Source: JAAXQD01 sp035529735
Lineage (GTDB): Bacteria; Desulfobacterota; Desulfobacteria; Desulfobacterales; UBA11574
Length of the DNA stretch: 60,387 nucleotides
Direction: 5' to 3'
Assembly: GCA_035529735.1 (NCBI GenBank)
Contig: DATKWE010000107.1
Location: 1 to 60,387 of the forward strand
In this document: positions 44,497 to 53,017 of the stretch, in pieces
Numbering within the stretch: position 1 is the first letter of the stretch
How the letters are laid out: every line of letters starts with the position of its first letter
Made by a program: the position numbers and the translations under genes
Notes under the pieces: generated by a model
Told to the model about the DNA's origin: nothing
Database searches by the model: none
What the model saw: the letters and a program-made list of their open reading frames with translations, nothing else

Positions 44497-45757
44497 GACT
44501 CGTTTGATAGTGGTGGGCACGACCCCTGACTATATTGACTGGATCCGGCGGACATGTCCGCAAAGAGCCCTTTTCATCACGGACCCAACCGTTCGATCCA
44601 ATGCAAGGGAGCCTGCCCCCGCAAATCATGAGGAGGTCCAATGCGAACTGGCCGATAGCGAACAGGTCCGGAAGGCGGTGACACGTCACTTGCAACATTG
44701 GGGGATACGGGTGAACGGCGTCGCCTGCTTTGATTGCGAATCAATGGCCTTGGCTGCTTTGCTTGCTCAGGATTTTTCCGCAACTTTTCCGTCTCCATCC
44801 GCCGTAAACAACTGCCGGGACAAGCTCATTTCAAAAATCCTCTGGCAGCAGAACGGAATCCGTTGCCCTCGAATCGCGCCGGTCCGGCACGTGGAAGATG
44901 CGACAGCTTTTCTTTCAACCCTGGGGGGGGATTGCGTTCTCAAGCCGCTTTCCGGCAGTGGCAGCGAACTGGTTTTTCACTGCAGAACCGAACAAGAATG
45001 TCGCCGGGCATTCACCGTCATTCAAGACGGTCTGCAACAGCGAAAAAATAACCGCCTCTACAGCGGGGTTTCCGGAGATTCGCCCCCAATAATTGTCGAA
45101 GAGTTCGTCGATGCTCCTGAGTTTAGCTGTGATTTTTTGATGGATGATGATGAGGTTACCCTTATCCGCCTGGCGCGAAAAATCCCTTCATCTGACGGAC
45201 CGTTCGGCACCACCATGGGGTATGTGCTTGTCGACACCCTGCCTCAAGGAATCGATCTTGGAAGATTTTGTCGATATCTGGCCCAGGGAGCCGGGGCTCT
45301 TGGAATCGACAGATCCATCTGTATGGCCGATTTTATGGTGCACAGCGGGGAAATTATTCTCCTTGAAATTGCCCCCCGACCGGGAGGTGACTGTCTTCCG
45401 GCGCTGATCCGCAGCGCACTTCAATTGGATATCCTCGCCCTGACCCTTGACGTGGCCCAGAAGCGCCCGCTGCGCATCGGCCCGTTTCGGCCGTCCCAGC
45501 CCTTTGTGGGTTTGCGTATCCATGCCCGACAGGGCGGTATTTTCAGACGCATCAACTGTGAGGCTGTGAAAGGGAACCCGCGGATAAAAGAAATCAATGT
45601 CGTGCGGCACCCCGGTGATATCATCCGCATGCCTCCCGAAGATTACGATTCTTTCCTTCTGGGAAACATCATTTTCACTCCCGAAAACGGGATGGATCTC
45701 AGGAGCGAGTGCAGCCGGATCTTGGACGGCCTGGCCGTGGAGATTGAATCACCATGA
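44486..45757 (+). CDS. ATP-grasp carboxylate-amine ligase
   Basis: 423-residue ATP-grasp enzyme joining a carboxylate to an amine with ATP hydrolysis. N-terminal preATP fold, then SAVNNCRDKLISKILWQQNG, ATP-binding loop GGDCVLKPLSGSGSELVF, the PIIVEEFVDAPEFSCDFLMD strand, and the metal/product site ICMADFMVHSG with EIAPRPGGDCLP. It resembles the L-amino-acid ligase group (dapdiamide-synthetase-like) more than CarB or PurK. The start is GTG 44486, overlapping the GNAT stop and preceded by GAGG at 10 bases; the upstream frame to 44369 is the GNAT coding region in another phase. Overlaps the next gene by ATGA. Confidence 0.85.
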   Translation: MPSETRLIVVGTTPDYIDWIRRTCPQRALFITDPTVRSNAREPAPANHEEVQCELADSEQVRKAVTRHLQHWGIRVNGVACFDCESMALAALLAQDFSATFPSPSAVNNCRDKLISKILWQQNGIRCPRIAPVRHVEDATAFLSTLGGDCVLKPLSGSGSELVFHCRTEQECRRAFTVIQDGLQQRKNNRLYSGVSGDSPPIIVEEFVDAPEFSCDFLMDDDEVTLIRLARKIPSSDGPFGTTMGYVLVDTLPQGIDLGRFCRYLAQGAGALGIDRSICMADFMVHSGEIILLEIAPRPGGDCLPALIRSALQLDILALTLDVAQKRPLRIGPFRPSQPFVGLRIHARQGGIFRRINCEAVKGNPRIKEINVVRHPGDIIRMPPEDYDSFLLGNIIFTPENGMDLRSECSRILDGLAVEIESP

Positions 45758-47052
45758 CTCACGTAACACCACAAAACGATGACACATCCATGCCTTCTGA
45801 AGAGATGCCGCTCCTTCCGCCCGATGAACTGATTCCCTTTGTCGAGTATTATTTCAGTCGTCGGGAAGCCTATCTACAACAGCTCAGGAATCACACCGCT
45901 TTCTTATACGTATTAGAGCCAAACGTATTGATTCGGCGGGCCGATCAGTTTCAGAAAGCGTTTCGCCGCGTGCTGCCCGACTCGGCCTTCTATTATGCCG
46001 TCAAAAGCAACAATCATCCCGAAGTCGCTCGAACCCTTCTGAAATCAGGATTCGGACTGGATGTGTCCAGCGGTTTGGAGTTGCAGATGGCCCTCGATCT
46101 TAACGCCCGAGAGATTGTTTTCAGCGGACCCGGTAAAACGCCCGAGGAGCTGGAGTTGGCTGCACGAAACAGCAGCCGGGTGACAGTACTTCTGGACAGT
46201 TTCAACGAACTGCATCGATTGGAAAAGGTTGCCGCATCCATAAAAACAAAGGTGCGCGCCGGTGTGCGACTGACCACCAATCCCAACGGCTTGTGGCGAA
46301 AGTTCGGAGTACCGCCGGATCAATTCCTCGAATTCTGGCGAATTGCTCGGACATGCCCCCATGTATCTCTAAAAGGAATTCAGTTTCATACCAGCTGGAA
46401 TCTAACGGCGACGTCCCAAACGGATTACATCGGCTTTTTGGGCAAGTTGCTGTCCGGGATGCCGGATAAACTTAACGAGAACCTGACATTTATCGACGTT
46501 GGCGGCGGGTACTGGCCGAAGCAAGGCGAATGGCTTCATCCCCCAGCAGGGCCACAAGAGATGCTTCAGAAGATGGGGCACCGTACCCCCGATGTATCAA
46601 AGGCTCACTACCGATGTCCCGCCGAACCCATTGAAGTTTTTGCTCAAAAAATCGGCCAGGCGATACAACGCCATATCTTTCCCTTGACGGCGTGCAGAAT
46701 TTTCTTTGAACCCGGCCGCTGGATCTGCAACGATTCAATGCACCTGCTAATGACCGTAGTCGACCAAAAGGGAACGGATCTGGTCATCACGGATGCCGGC
46801 ACGAACGCCATCGGCTGGGAACGTTTTGAAACCGATTATTTTCCCGTCCTGAATTTGACGCGGCCGGCCGTGACAGAAAAGCCCTGCTACATTCTCGGCT
46901 CTTTGTGCACCCCTCATGACGTATGGGGATTCAGCTATTTCGGCCAAGACATACGCGTTGGCGACGTGCTCATGATTCCGACCCAGGGCGCGTATACTTA
47001 CAGCCTTCGGCAGAATTTCATTAAACCTATCCCCAAGGTCGTGATCCTGTAG
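45754..47052 (+). CDS. Fold-type III PLP-dependent decarboxylase
   Basis: 432-residue alanine-racemase-fold amino acid decarboxylase related to LysA, ornithine decarboxylase and NspC. PLP Lys84 in YYAVKSNN, HTSWNL at His212 in place of the usual HxGS, phosphate-binding FIDVGGGY, E319-P-G-R322, active-site Cys385 and Asp389 in GSLCTPHDVWG, and Tyr in GAYTYSLRQNFI. All catalytic side chains are present, so it should decarboxylate an amino acid or an amino-acid-like intermediate; the substrate is not clear. Start ATG overlaps the ATP-grasp stop. Last gene of the operon; a GGCAC/GTGCC hairpin (47055-47082) sits right after it. Confidence 0.88.
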   Translation: MTHVTPQNDDTSMPSEEMPLLPPDELIPFVEYYFSRREAYLQQLRNHTAFLYVLEPNVLIRRADQFQKAFRRVLPDSAFYYAVKSNNHPEVARTLLKSGFGLDVSSGLELQMALDLNAREIVFSGPGKTPEELELAARNSSRVTVLLDSFNELHRLEKVAASIKTKVRAGVRLTTNPNGLWRKFGVPPDQFLEFWRIARTCPHVSLKGIQFHTSWNLTATSQTDYIGFLGKLLSGMPDKLNENLTFIDVGGGYWPKQGEWLHPPAGPQEMLQKMGHRTPDVSKAHYRCPAEPIEVFAQKIGQAIQRHIFPLTACRIFFEPGRWICNDSMHLLMTVVDQKGTDLVITDAGTNAIGWERFETDYFPVLNLTRPAVTEKPCYILGSLCTPHDVWGFSYFGQDIRVGDVLMIPTQGAYTYSLRQNFIKPIPKVVIL

Positions 47053-47086
47053 ACGGCACGCCGCGGGGTAACACGGAGTGCCCCGA

Positions 47087-48113
47087 CTAAACCCGGTAAA
47101 CCATAAGGTTTTCATTGCGGCCTTTCACCCGGGTTGGGGGGAGGGGGATCAGGCCATAGTCTTGGGTGAGATGCTGGGTGGTCTGATGGCTGATTAAAAT
47201 ATCATCATCGTATTTTTTACACAAATCAGCCACCCGAGATGCCACGTTGACGGTGTCACCGACCAGACAGTAGGTCTGACGTTCCGTCGACCCGACGACA
47301 CCGGCCAGGGCGGGGCCCGAGTGTATGCCGATACCGTGGCGAAACGGGAATTGTTCAAGACCCTGAAACCTGGCGTTCAATTCCGTCAAGGCCCGGCGCA
47401 TTTCCAATGCGGCCTGGACAGCCTTGTCCGGATGATGATCATCCTGAAAGGGCGCGCCAAAGACGGCCTCTATCTCATCACCCACGTACTGGAGAACCAC
47501 CCCGTCGAACCGGTGTATTATATCGGTCATGGACGAATAGTACTCATTGATCCGGGCGAACACCACCTGGGGGTGATTCTGTTCGGCAAAACTGGTGAAG
47601 TTGCGCAGGTCCGAAAAAAGCAAGGTCACATCTTTCATCTCGCCGTCCATCTTAATCCGGTCGCTCAAGATCAGTTCGGCCACTGAAGGGTGAACATGCC
47701 GCCCGAAGGCGTCTTCAACCTTCTGGCGCATCATCTTCAATGTCAAGTGGGTTTTGACCCGTGCCTGGACAATGGGGGGGCTGAAAGGCTTGGTGATGTA
47801 ATCCACGGCCCCGATCTCCAACCCTTTGGTTTCGTCTGATTCATCGGATTTGGCCGTAACGAAGATGATGGGAATGTCCCGGGTTTGGGGATCGGCTTTG
47901 AGTCGGCGGCAGACCTCGTACCCGTCCATGTCCGGCATCATAACATCCAGTAGAATTAGATCGGGACGGCTCGTTTTGATATCTTCCAGGGCCGATTCGC
48001 CATCCATGGCCACACTGACCTTATAATGGTCCGCGAGTGTTTCCTACCAGAATATCGATATTGGCTTCAGTATCGTCGACGACCATTATCCTCATGTTGG
48101 AAAAATCAGACAT
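47087..48113 (-). pseudogene. Receiver-nucleotide cyclase gene with frameshift
   Basis: Response regulator fused to a class III adenylate/guanylate cyclase domain. The intact part (47087-48013) has the receiver strand LILLDVMMPDMDGYE with the acceptor Asp, the Lys of ITKPFSPP, and cyclase motifs FSDLRNFTSF, GVVLQYVGDEIEAVFG and CLVGDTVNVASRVADL. The first 22 codons of the receiver (MRIMVVDDTEANIDIL) are in another frame, from ATG 48113. An extra base near 48045 (CTGGTAGGAAACAC against an expected CTGGTGGAAACAC) breaks the gene; without it the frame runs on through VETLADHYKVSVAMDG. Either a recent mutation or a sequencing error. Convergent with the PLP decarboxylase operon. Confidence 0.75.
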
Positions 48114-48235
48114 ATCCCGATTCCTAACGTTCTAATTCCTCGATGATTTGCGATATCAATTCTTGGGCGGTTTTAATTATTATTCAGCGCCGGTGTTTAA
48201 ATTTAAGGTGGAAAACAATGAAGCAAAGAAAAGAG

Positions 48236-48255
48236 CGTTTAAGCCTAATTGAGCG
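48236..48255 (-). repeat. 20-bp dispersed repeat, copy 2
   Basis: Minus-strand CGCTCAATTAGGCTTAAACG, one mismatch from 4640-4659, in the gap between the cyclase gene and lipA. The plus-strand frame across it (48143-48556) overlaps lipA and is not a credible gene. Confidence 0.45.
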
Positions 48256-48283
48256 TAAACAAAATGGGATTGTATTAAAAGAT

Positions 48284-49177
48284 TTATATCTCATCTATAG
48301 AAGCGGTTTGAAAGAGTTTTTTGGCCTGATAAGAACTGCGTACCAACGGACCGCTTGCAACTTCTGTAAAACCCATATCAAGGGCGATTTTACGCCAGTC
48401 GGAAAATTCTTCCGGTGGTACAAAGCGGTCAACCGACAGGTGCGCTTTGGTGGGTTGAAGGTATTGACCCAGGGTCAGCAATCGGCACCCCGCCTCAAAA
48501 AGATCTTCAAGTGTGTTATGGATTTCTTCGGGAAGTTCTCCAAGGCCGAGCATTAGGCCCGACTTTGTTATGACTTTGGGACTGTCAGTGACCACCTGTT
48601 TTAAAAGGTCGAGGGAACGCCGGTAGATTCCTTCCGGCCGGACGGCGGCATAAAGACGTCGAACGGTCTCTATGTTATGATTCAATACATTGGGGTGCGT
48701 CTGTACAATACTTTTAACCGCATCTTCATCCCCTTGGAAGTCAGGAATTAACAACTCGATTCGAACATCCGGAACCCTCTTCCGGATCTCATTTACAGTC
48801 CGGACAAAAAATGAGGCGCCGCCGCCAGGAAGATCGTCCCGGGTCACCGAAGTGATGACCGCATAGTCTATCTGCAGATTTTGAACGGTTCCGGCAATCC
48901 TGGCAGGCTCATCGGGATCCGGAGGGCTGTCCGGGCCGTGGGCGACTGCGCAGAATCGACAATTGCGCGTGCAGCGATCGCCCATAATCATGAAGGTCGC
49001 GGTTTTTTGGGAAAAACACTCCCATATATTGGGGCATTGCGCCGCCTGACAAACGGTATGAATTTGTTCTTTGTTTAACCGGGCGCTGAACTCTTCGTGG
49101 ACGGATCCTGACGGAAGCCTCTGTTTGAGCCAGGAGGGTTTTTTAAGCCGCTTGTTTGATTTTTGGCGCTGAATCAT
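48284..49177 (-). CDS. lipA: Lipoyl synthase
   Basis: Radical SAM sulfur-insertion enzyme making lipoyl groups on octanoyl-domains. About 297 residues: auxiliary cluster C-x4-C-x5-C in CQAAQCPNIWECF, radical SAM cluster C-x3-C-x2-C in DRCTRNCRFCAVAHG, and the terminal RSSYQAKK segment. The start is ATG 49177, with GAGG five bases upstream; the frame extends 8 codons further into lipB but without a site. Two bases after the lipB stop, so lipBA is an operon for protein lipoylation (pyruvate or glycine-cleavage complexes). Confidence 0.96.
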   Translation of the reverse strand: MIQRQKSNKRLKKPSWLKQRLPSGSVHEEFSARLNKEQIHTVCQAAQCPNIWECFSQKTATFMIMGDRCTRNCRFCAVAHGPDSPPDPDEPARIAGTVQNLQIDYAVITSVTRDDLPGGGASFFVRTVNEIRKRVPDVRIELLIPDFQGDEDAVKSIVQTHPNVLNHNIETVRRLYAAVRPEGIYRRSLDLLKQVVTDSPKVITKSGLMLGLGELPEEIHNTLEDLFEAGCRLLTLGQYLQPTKAHLSVDRFVPPEEFSDWRKIALDMGFTEVASGPLVRSSYQAKKLFQTASIDEI

Positions 49178-49179
49178 TG

Positions 49180-49917
49180 CTACCTCGACAGCGGCAAACA
49201 AAAGGGGTCTGTTTCCCTGAATTTTAGAAGGTAATCCAGTTCCGACAGATCTGTCATCACCAGATCAAATCCGAAAAAAGATTCATAATGATGCCGAACG
49301 GCCTTGCGCACTTCGTGCATGGATATTTTCTGAGAAAGTTCCTGCTTCATGGAAGTGACGCCGACATCCTGAAGGCCGCATGGATGTATCCAATCAAAAG
49401 GTTTCAGCGATAGGTTGACGTTCAAGGCAAAACCGTGAAAGCAGACGGCCCGTCGAACAGAGATGCCGACGCTTCCGAGTTTATGGTTTGAAACCCAGAT
49501 TCCTCTGTTGACAGATTTTCTTTCGGCCTTTATTCCCCAGTCTGAAGCCACCCGGATCATGATATCTTCAAGACCTTCAACGTACTCTATGACTTTCAAC
49601 CCGGCTTTGTTCAGGTCGATGATGGGGTATACCACCAACTGGCCCGGCCCGTGAAACGTGATGTCGCCGCCCCGTTCCACCCGGATAACCGGAATTTCCA
49701 TTTTTTCAAGAAAATCTTGGGGCACCTTCAAGTTCTTAAGGGCACCTTTTCGACCCAAAGAAAAAACAGGCGGATGCTCAAGGATTAATACAACGTCACT
49801 TTCAATGACGTTGTTGTGTCTGGCGCACACAAGATCCCGCTGCAGATTCAGCGCTTTTCTGTATTCTAATTGGGGCAGATCCACACAGAGACACCGTTGA
49901 TCTCTAAGGCCGGGCAT
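49180..49917 (-). CDS. lipB: Octanoyl-ACP:protein octanoyltransferase
   Basis: Transfers the octanoyl chain from acyl carrier protein to lipoyl domains, the step before LipA. 245 residues. RGGDITFHGPGQLVVYPI, KLGSVGISVRRAVCFHGFALNV and the catalytic Cys in HPCGLQDVGVTSM are diagnostic, with the conserved Lys in the KLGSVG segment. ATG at 49917; lipA follows at 2 bases. Confidence 0.96.
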   Translation of the reverse strand: MPGLRDQRCLCVDLPQLEYRKALNLQRDLVCARHNNVIESDVVLILEHPPVFSLGRKGALKNLKVPQDFLEKMEIPVIRVERGGDITFHGPGQLVVYPIIDLNKAGLKVIEYVEGLEDIMIRVASDWGIKAERKSVNRGIWVSNHKLGSVGISVRRAVCFHGFALNVNLSLKPFDWIHPCGLQDVGVTSMKQELSQKISMHEVRKAVRHHYESFFGFDLVMTDLSELDYLLKFRETDPFCLPLSR

Positions 49918-49940
49918 TAATGATCTTCCTTAATCCGGAT

Positions 49941-50213
49941 TTAAATTATTTTGGTCGGGGGTTCACCCTTTGCCATGAGCACAATATCCCTTGGATTGCA
50001 GAGCTGCTTGGGCAGTTCTGCCACCCGTCCGCAGGATATGCAAACAAAATTAATATGTTGCAGTTTTGGTTTGCATATATGCCTGGGGTCTTTGTCTGCT
50101 TGACCGCAGTGCTCACAAACATACGCTTCCGTCAATTCCACCGGATCACACAGATGACCGGAATCCTTCTTTACCGTCCCACAACTTTTACATATATGAA
50201 TATCATTTCCCAT
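49941..50213 (-). CDS. Triple zinc-ribbon repeat protein
   Basis: About 90 residues with three near-equal repeats: CKSCGTVKKDSGHLCDP, CEHCGQADKDPRHICKP and CISCGRVAELPKQLCNP. Each has C-x2-C followed by C about 9-10 residues later, with a His next to it in the first two repeats, the pattern of small zinc knuckles. The third repeat lacks that His. I choose the ATG at 50213 (AGGAAA upstream); a longer frame to 50285 adds a hydrophobic, probably untranslated stretch. Lies upstream of lipB with a 23-base gap on the same strand. No known function. Confidence 0.75.
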   Translation of the reverse strand: MGNDIHICKSCGTVKKDSGHLCDPVELTEAYVCEHCGQADKDPRHICKPKLQHINFVCISCGRVAELPKQLCNPRDIVLMAKGEPPTKII

Positions 50214-50429
50214 AATAGATTTCCTTTCTAAAAAAAATACATATTGAGCAACTCTTGAACGTTGCCATCCTAATAAATAGATCAAAATTTATGCCAACTG
50301 CAGAATGAATTGGATTGGGAAAAAAATAATATGATATATCAATAAGTTATGGTTTGAATGTGGATTTATTAAGAGACAGATGTAGGGTCATAAGATTTTT
50401 GTGATACAGTTTTATGATACAATACTGTT

Positions 50430-51773
50430 TCAAAATATAGATGATATCCCCTTTCTCCGGCGATACAGCCGTGCAATGGTATCCGGTGGGATTCCCATGT
50501 AATAGGCGATGATAATGAGCTGGTTGATCAGGGTCGTTTTCAGGATTCCGAAGTTTTGCCATCGCCGGGACGATGTTAAAACCGATGCGGATACCGTGAT
50601 GATTTCTCCTTTTTTTCGTAATCGCCGGATCAGCTCAAAATCTTCCATGATCGGAAAATCGGAAAATCCTCCCGCCGCATGAAAAACCCTGGACAGCATA
50701 AAAATCGCTTGATCACCGTAAGGTGTTCTCAGGCATCGGGAGCGCCAGTTTGCAATGCGCTCGATGAGCCGAAGCGCCGGGGTCGGGGCATCGATGCGCA
50801 GCTCGAAGGCTCCGGCGGCGATGCCGGGTCGGGCTAAACTGCGGAGGACGAGCCGGTCAAAACTTTTCGGCAGCCGTGTATCTGCATGGAGAAAAAGCAG
50901 CACATCCCCGGTAGCTTCAGCGGCCCCCCGGTTCATTTGTTTAGACCGTGGGGGCAAAACGTTGATCACTTTTGCTCCGAGTGATTGGGCGATCGACACG
51001 GTATTGTCTCGACTGCCTCCGTCTGCGACAATGACCTGTATGTTGTTTTCATGGCCGATACTCAAAAGGGTTTCAGCAATGTTGTCGGCTTCGTTGAGGG
51101 CCGGTATGATCACCGAAATGTTTCCGGGTATGAAATCATGATGGTTCAGAATTTGGGAACGTTTCCAGATCGACAGATCTTCAGGCTGATCCACATCTTC
51201 CAGTTCATCAACAAGGGAAAAGCTCAATCCAAGGCCTTTTGCAACGTCTAAGGTTTTACGCAGAACATCACGCCTTCCCCAGGTTATCCCGGAAAATAGA
51301 TGGTCCATGGCCGATGAAAGTGAAGCGCTTTGTAACCCGATTAAATAATATCCCCCGTCTTTGGCCGGACCGATCACCATGTTTTTCTGTTTCAGGGTGT
51401 CAAACGCTGTTTGAATGACAGTGTCTGTTATATCCGGAATATCCGTGCCGATAAGAACCGCTGCGTCCGCCCCGGATCGAAAGGCATCCTCAAAGGCACG
51501 TTTCATTCGCAGTCCCAGATGGCCGATACCCTGGGGCTGGTAATCGAGATCCGGACCGAGCCAGTTTTTCATTAAATGTTCATTGCCGCCGTCATAACAG
51601 ATCTCAATGGTTAACGCGTTTGATGTTGATAATCGCTTTAACTGAGCCAGGGTATGTTCGGTCATTTTGCGATGGAGATCTGCAGAACCTTTTGCTCCGA
51701 GCACCGGAATGAGCCGGGTCTTGGTTGTTCCCGTTTCCGGATAGCGGGTGAAGACAATCAGCTTTTTTTTCAC
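50430..51773 (-). CDS. DUF2064-GT2 glycosyltransferase fusion
   Basis: 447 residues in two parts. N-terminal (about 1-205) is the TIGR04282/DUF2064 nucleotidyl/glycosyltransferase-like fold: FTRYPETGTTKTRL, LIGTDIPDIT, GPAKDGGYYLIGL. C-terminal (about 215-447) is a GT2-family transferase of the TIGR04283 type: ISVIIPALNEADNI, VADGGSRDNT, FLHADTRLP and PIMEDFELIRRLRKKG. The two are separate neighbouring genes in many bacteria. Probably acts on envelope or secondary glycolipids. Cytoplasmic face, no N-terminal membrane segment. Confidence 0.85.
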   Translation of the reverse strand: MKKKLIVFTRYPETGTTKTRLIPVLGAKGSADLHRKMTEHTLAQLKRLSTSNALTIEICYDGGNEHLMKNWLGPDLDYQPQGIGHLGLRMKRAFEDAFRSGADAAVLIGTDIPDITDTVIQTAFDTLKQKNMVIGPAKDGGYYLIGLQSASLSSAMDHLFSGITWGRRDVLRKTLDVAKGLGLSFSLVDELEDVDQPEDLSIWKRSQILNHHDFIPGNISVIIPALNEADNIAETLLSIGHENNIQVIVADGGSRDNTVSIAQSLGAKVINVLPPRSKQMNRGAAEATGDVLLFLHADTRLPKSFDRLVLRSLARPGIAAGAFELRIDAPTPALRLIERIANWRSRCLRTPYGDQAIFMLSRVFHAAGGFSDFPIMEDFELIRRLRKKGEIITVSASVLTSSRRWQNFGILKTTLINQLIIIAYYMGIPPDTIARLYRRRKGISSIF

Positions 51774-51951
51774 TTAGCAGTCACTTCGTATTTATTTTGG
51801 TGTTTTTTGTGGCAAAACTTTTTTTCGCCACTAAGAAAGAATAACACAATAAAAATTTTTCGTGCCTTTGTGCCTTGGTGGCAAACATTTCTTGGTTCCG
51901 GCTTGTCCGGATTCGGTTTATCCCCGGTGATAATTCTCCGGCTGCGAAGCT
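51774..51951. repeat. Low-complexity, CTTTGTGCCTTGGTGGC-type repeat region
   Basis: Contains CGTGCCTTTGTGCCTTGGTGGC and hairpin-like GTGGC/GCCAC around an A/T-rich loop (51810-51831), between the glycosyltransferase and the TVP38 gene. It resembles repeats found between genes in many bacterial genomes. No gene. Confidence 0.4.
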
Positions 51952-52641
51952 TCATTTTTCTTCTCCTTTAAATTTTTTGATGATCTTGGGAATAAACAAC
52001 GAGAAGATAAAGAGCCCGATGGAGAAGAAAACCTTAAAAGATATCAGTTCTCCCCAGTTGCCGGAGGCCCATATTTCTTTAAGGGTGCCGATAAAAAAGG
52101 TGAAGATAAACGTGCCGACGATAATACCCAGACCGGTTCCCGCAAAATAGTCCCAGAATCGGACTTTGGTCAGCCCCATGCCGAAGTTCATGGGCGTGAA
52201 CGGGAAATAAACGAGGCGAAGATACAAGACGGTGGCAAATCCGTTACGCTCGATGGCATCGTCATATTTTTTCAGTTTGTCGCCGATCAGTGTTGCGGCA
52301 AATTCTCTTCCCAGAATCCGTCCGATAAAGAAGGCGCCGCTTGAACCCATCATGGCCCCGATCCATACATATAAAAATCCCCAGTAGGCGCCGAATATGG
52401 CGGCGCCCAGGCCTGTCAGCAACGTGCCGGGGAGAAAAAGGCAGACCCCCACAGCATAGATCGCCATGTATACCACCGGCGCCCATAAACCGGCGGTTTC
52501 AAGAAAACGGCCCAGCGCATCGGCCGTAAGATAATTCTTGACCGGTGTAAAACGAATCAAGAAAATTGCTCCGACAATAAAGGCCCCGAAAATAATCGCC
52601 TTGAACATTGCTTTGGATGTTTTTTGGGTCTGCATTTTCAA
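51952..52641 (-). CDS. TVP38/TMEM64 (DedA-superfamily) membrane protein
   Basis: 229-residue polytopic membrane protein of the VTT/SNARE-associated family, thought to handle lipid flipping or transport. N-terminal helix 10-30; core with FLPGTLLTGLGAAIFG, then GAMMGSSGAFFIGRILGREF and the RLVYFPFTPMNFGMGLTKV loop, family hallmarks. Ends with several hydrophobic helices and a basic tail. Position downstream of the glycosyltransferase suggests an envelope-lipid role. Confidence 0.85.
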   Translation of the reverse strand: MKMQTQKTSKAMFKAIIFGAFIVGAIFLIRFTPVKNYLTADALGRFLETAGLWAPVVYMAIYAVGVCLFLPGTLLTGLGAAIFGAYWGFLYVWIGAMMGSSGAFFIGRILGREFAATLIGDKLKKYDDAIERNGFATVLYLRLVYFPFTPMNFGMGLTKVRFWDYFAGTGLGIIVGTFIFTFFIGTLKEIWASGNWGELISFKVFFSIGLFIFSLFIPKIIKKFKGEEK

Positions 52642-52819
52642 ATTCTTACATAAAGTTTTCCCATTGACAAATGAAAAAAAAGCAACTCGATTTTCGAATT
52701 CCCTGTTTTAGCAGTGAAGGTGTATTGCCGTGTGTTTTCTGAAAGGCGATATGAAAATTGCCGCTTCAAGGTTCATATTGTTTTGAAAAAAATATATGGC
52801 GATGGGCCATTTTCATAGA

Positions 52820-52838
52820 AATTCATTTAAAATGAATT
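52820..52838. promoter_or_regulatory. 19-bp operator-like palindrome
   Basis: AATTCATTT, single A, AAATGAATT: a perfect 9-bp inverted repeat. The length equals that of Fur boxes, but the sequence does not match the Fur consensus well, so the regulator is unknown. Confidence 0.5.
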
Positions 52839-52851
52839 TACCCAAGGGATA

Positions 52852-52992
52852 TTGGCTAAAAAGAATCTTGACACCCAAAGTGCCGTAAGTCTACAAAAAG
52901 AAATATCCGATCTCAGAGTCCGGATCGATCAAAAACGGATCGAACATATGATTGAAATGCGGAAAATTAATCCCTTAGACCTTCAGCCCTGA
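52852..52992 (+). CDS. Possible 46-residue coiled-coil protein
   Basis: An open frame from TTG 52852 encodes a charged, helical peptide (QKEISDLRVRIDQKRIEHM), heptad-like, ending just before the DUF3047 gene. AAGGGA lies only 2 bases ahead of the TTG, so the start is poor. It may be a fragment of a decayed gene. Confidence 0.3.
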   Translation: MAKKNLDTQSAVSLQKEISDLRVRIDQKRIEHMIEMRKINPLDLQP

Positions 52993-53017
52993 TTAATTTG
53001 TCAAGGACGTCTCTAAC

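Larger units (their letters stand above)
52642..53017. other. Intergenic region with 19-bp palindrome and short ORF
   Basis: 376 bases between divergent genes. The first half has no recognised signal. A 19-bp palindrome is at 52820-52838 and a possible coiled-coil micro-ORF at 52852-52992 (both listed). The remainder carries the promoter and the AAGGA site of the DUF3047 gene. Confidence 0.5.

Noticed and set aside
48143..48556. Plus-strand frame across the cyclase-lipA gap
   Set aside because: Overlaps the conserved end of lipA on the opposite strand and lacks any family match.
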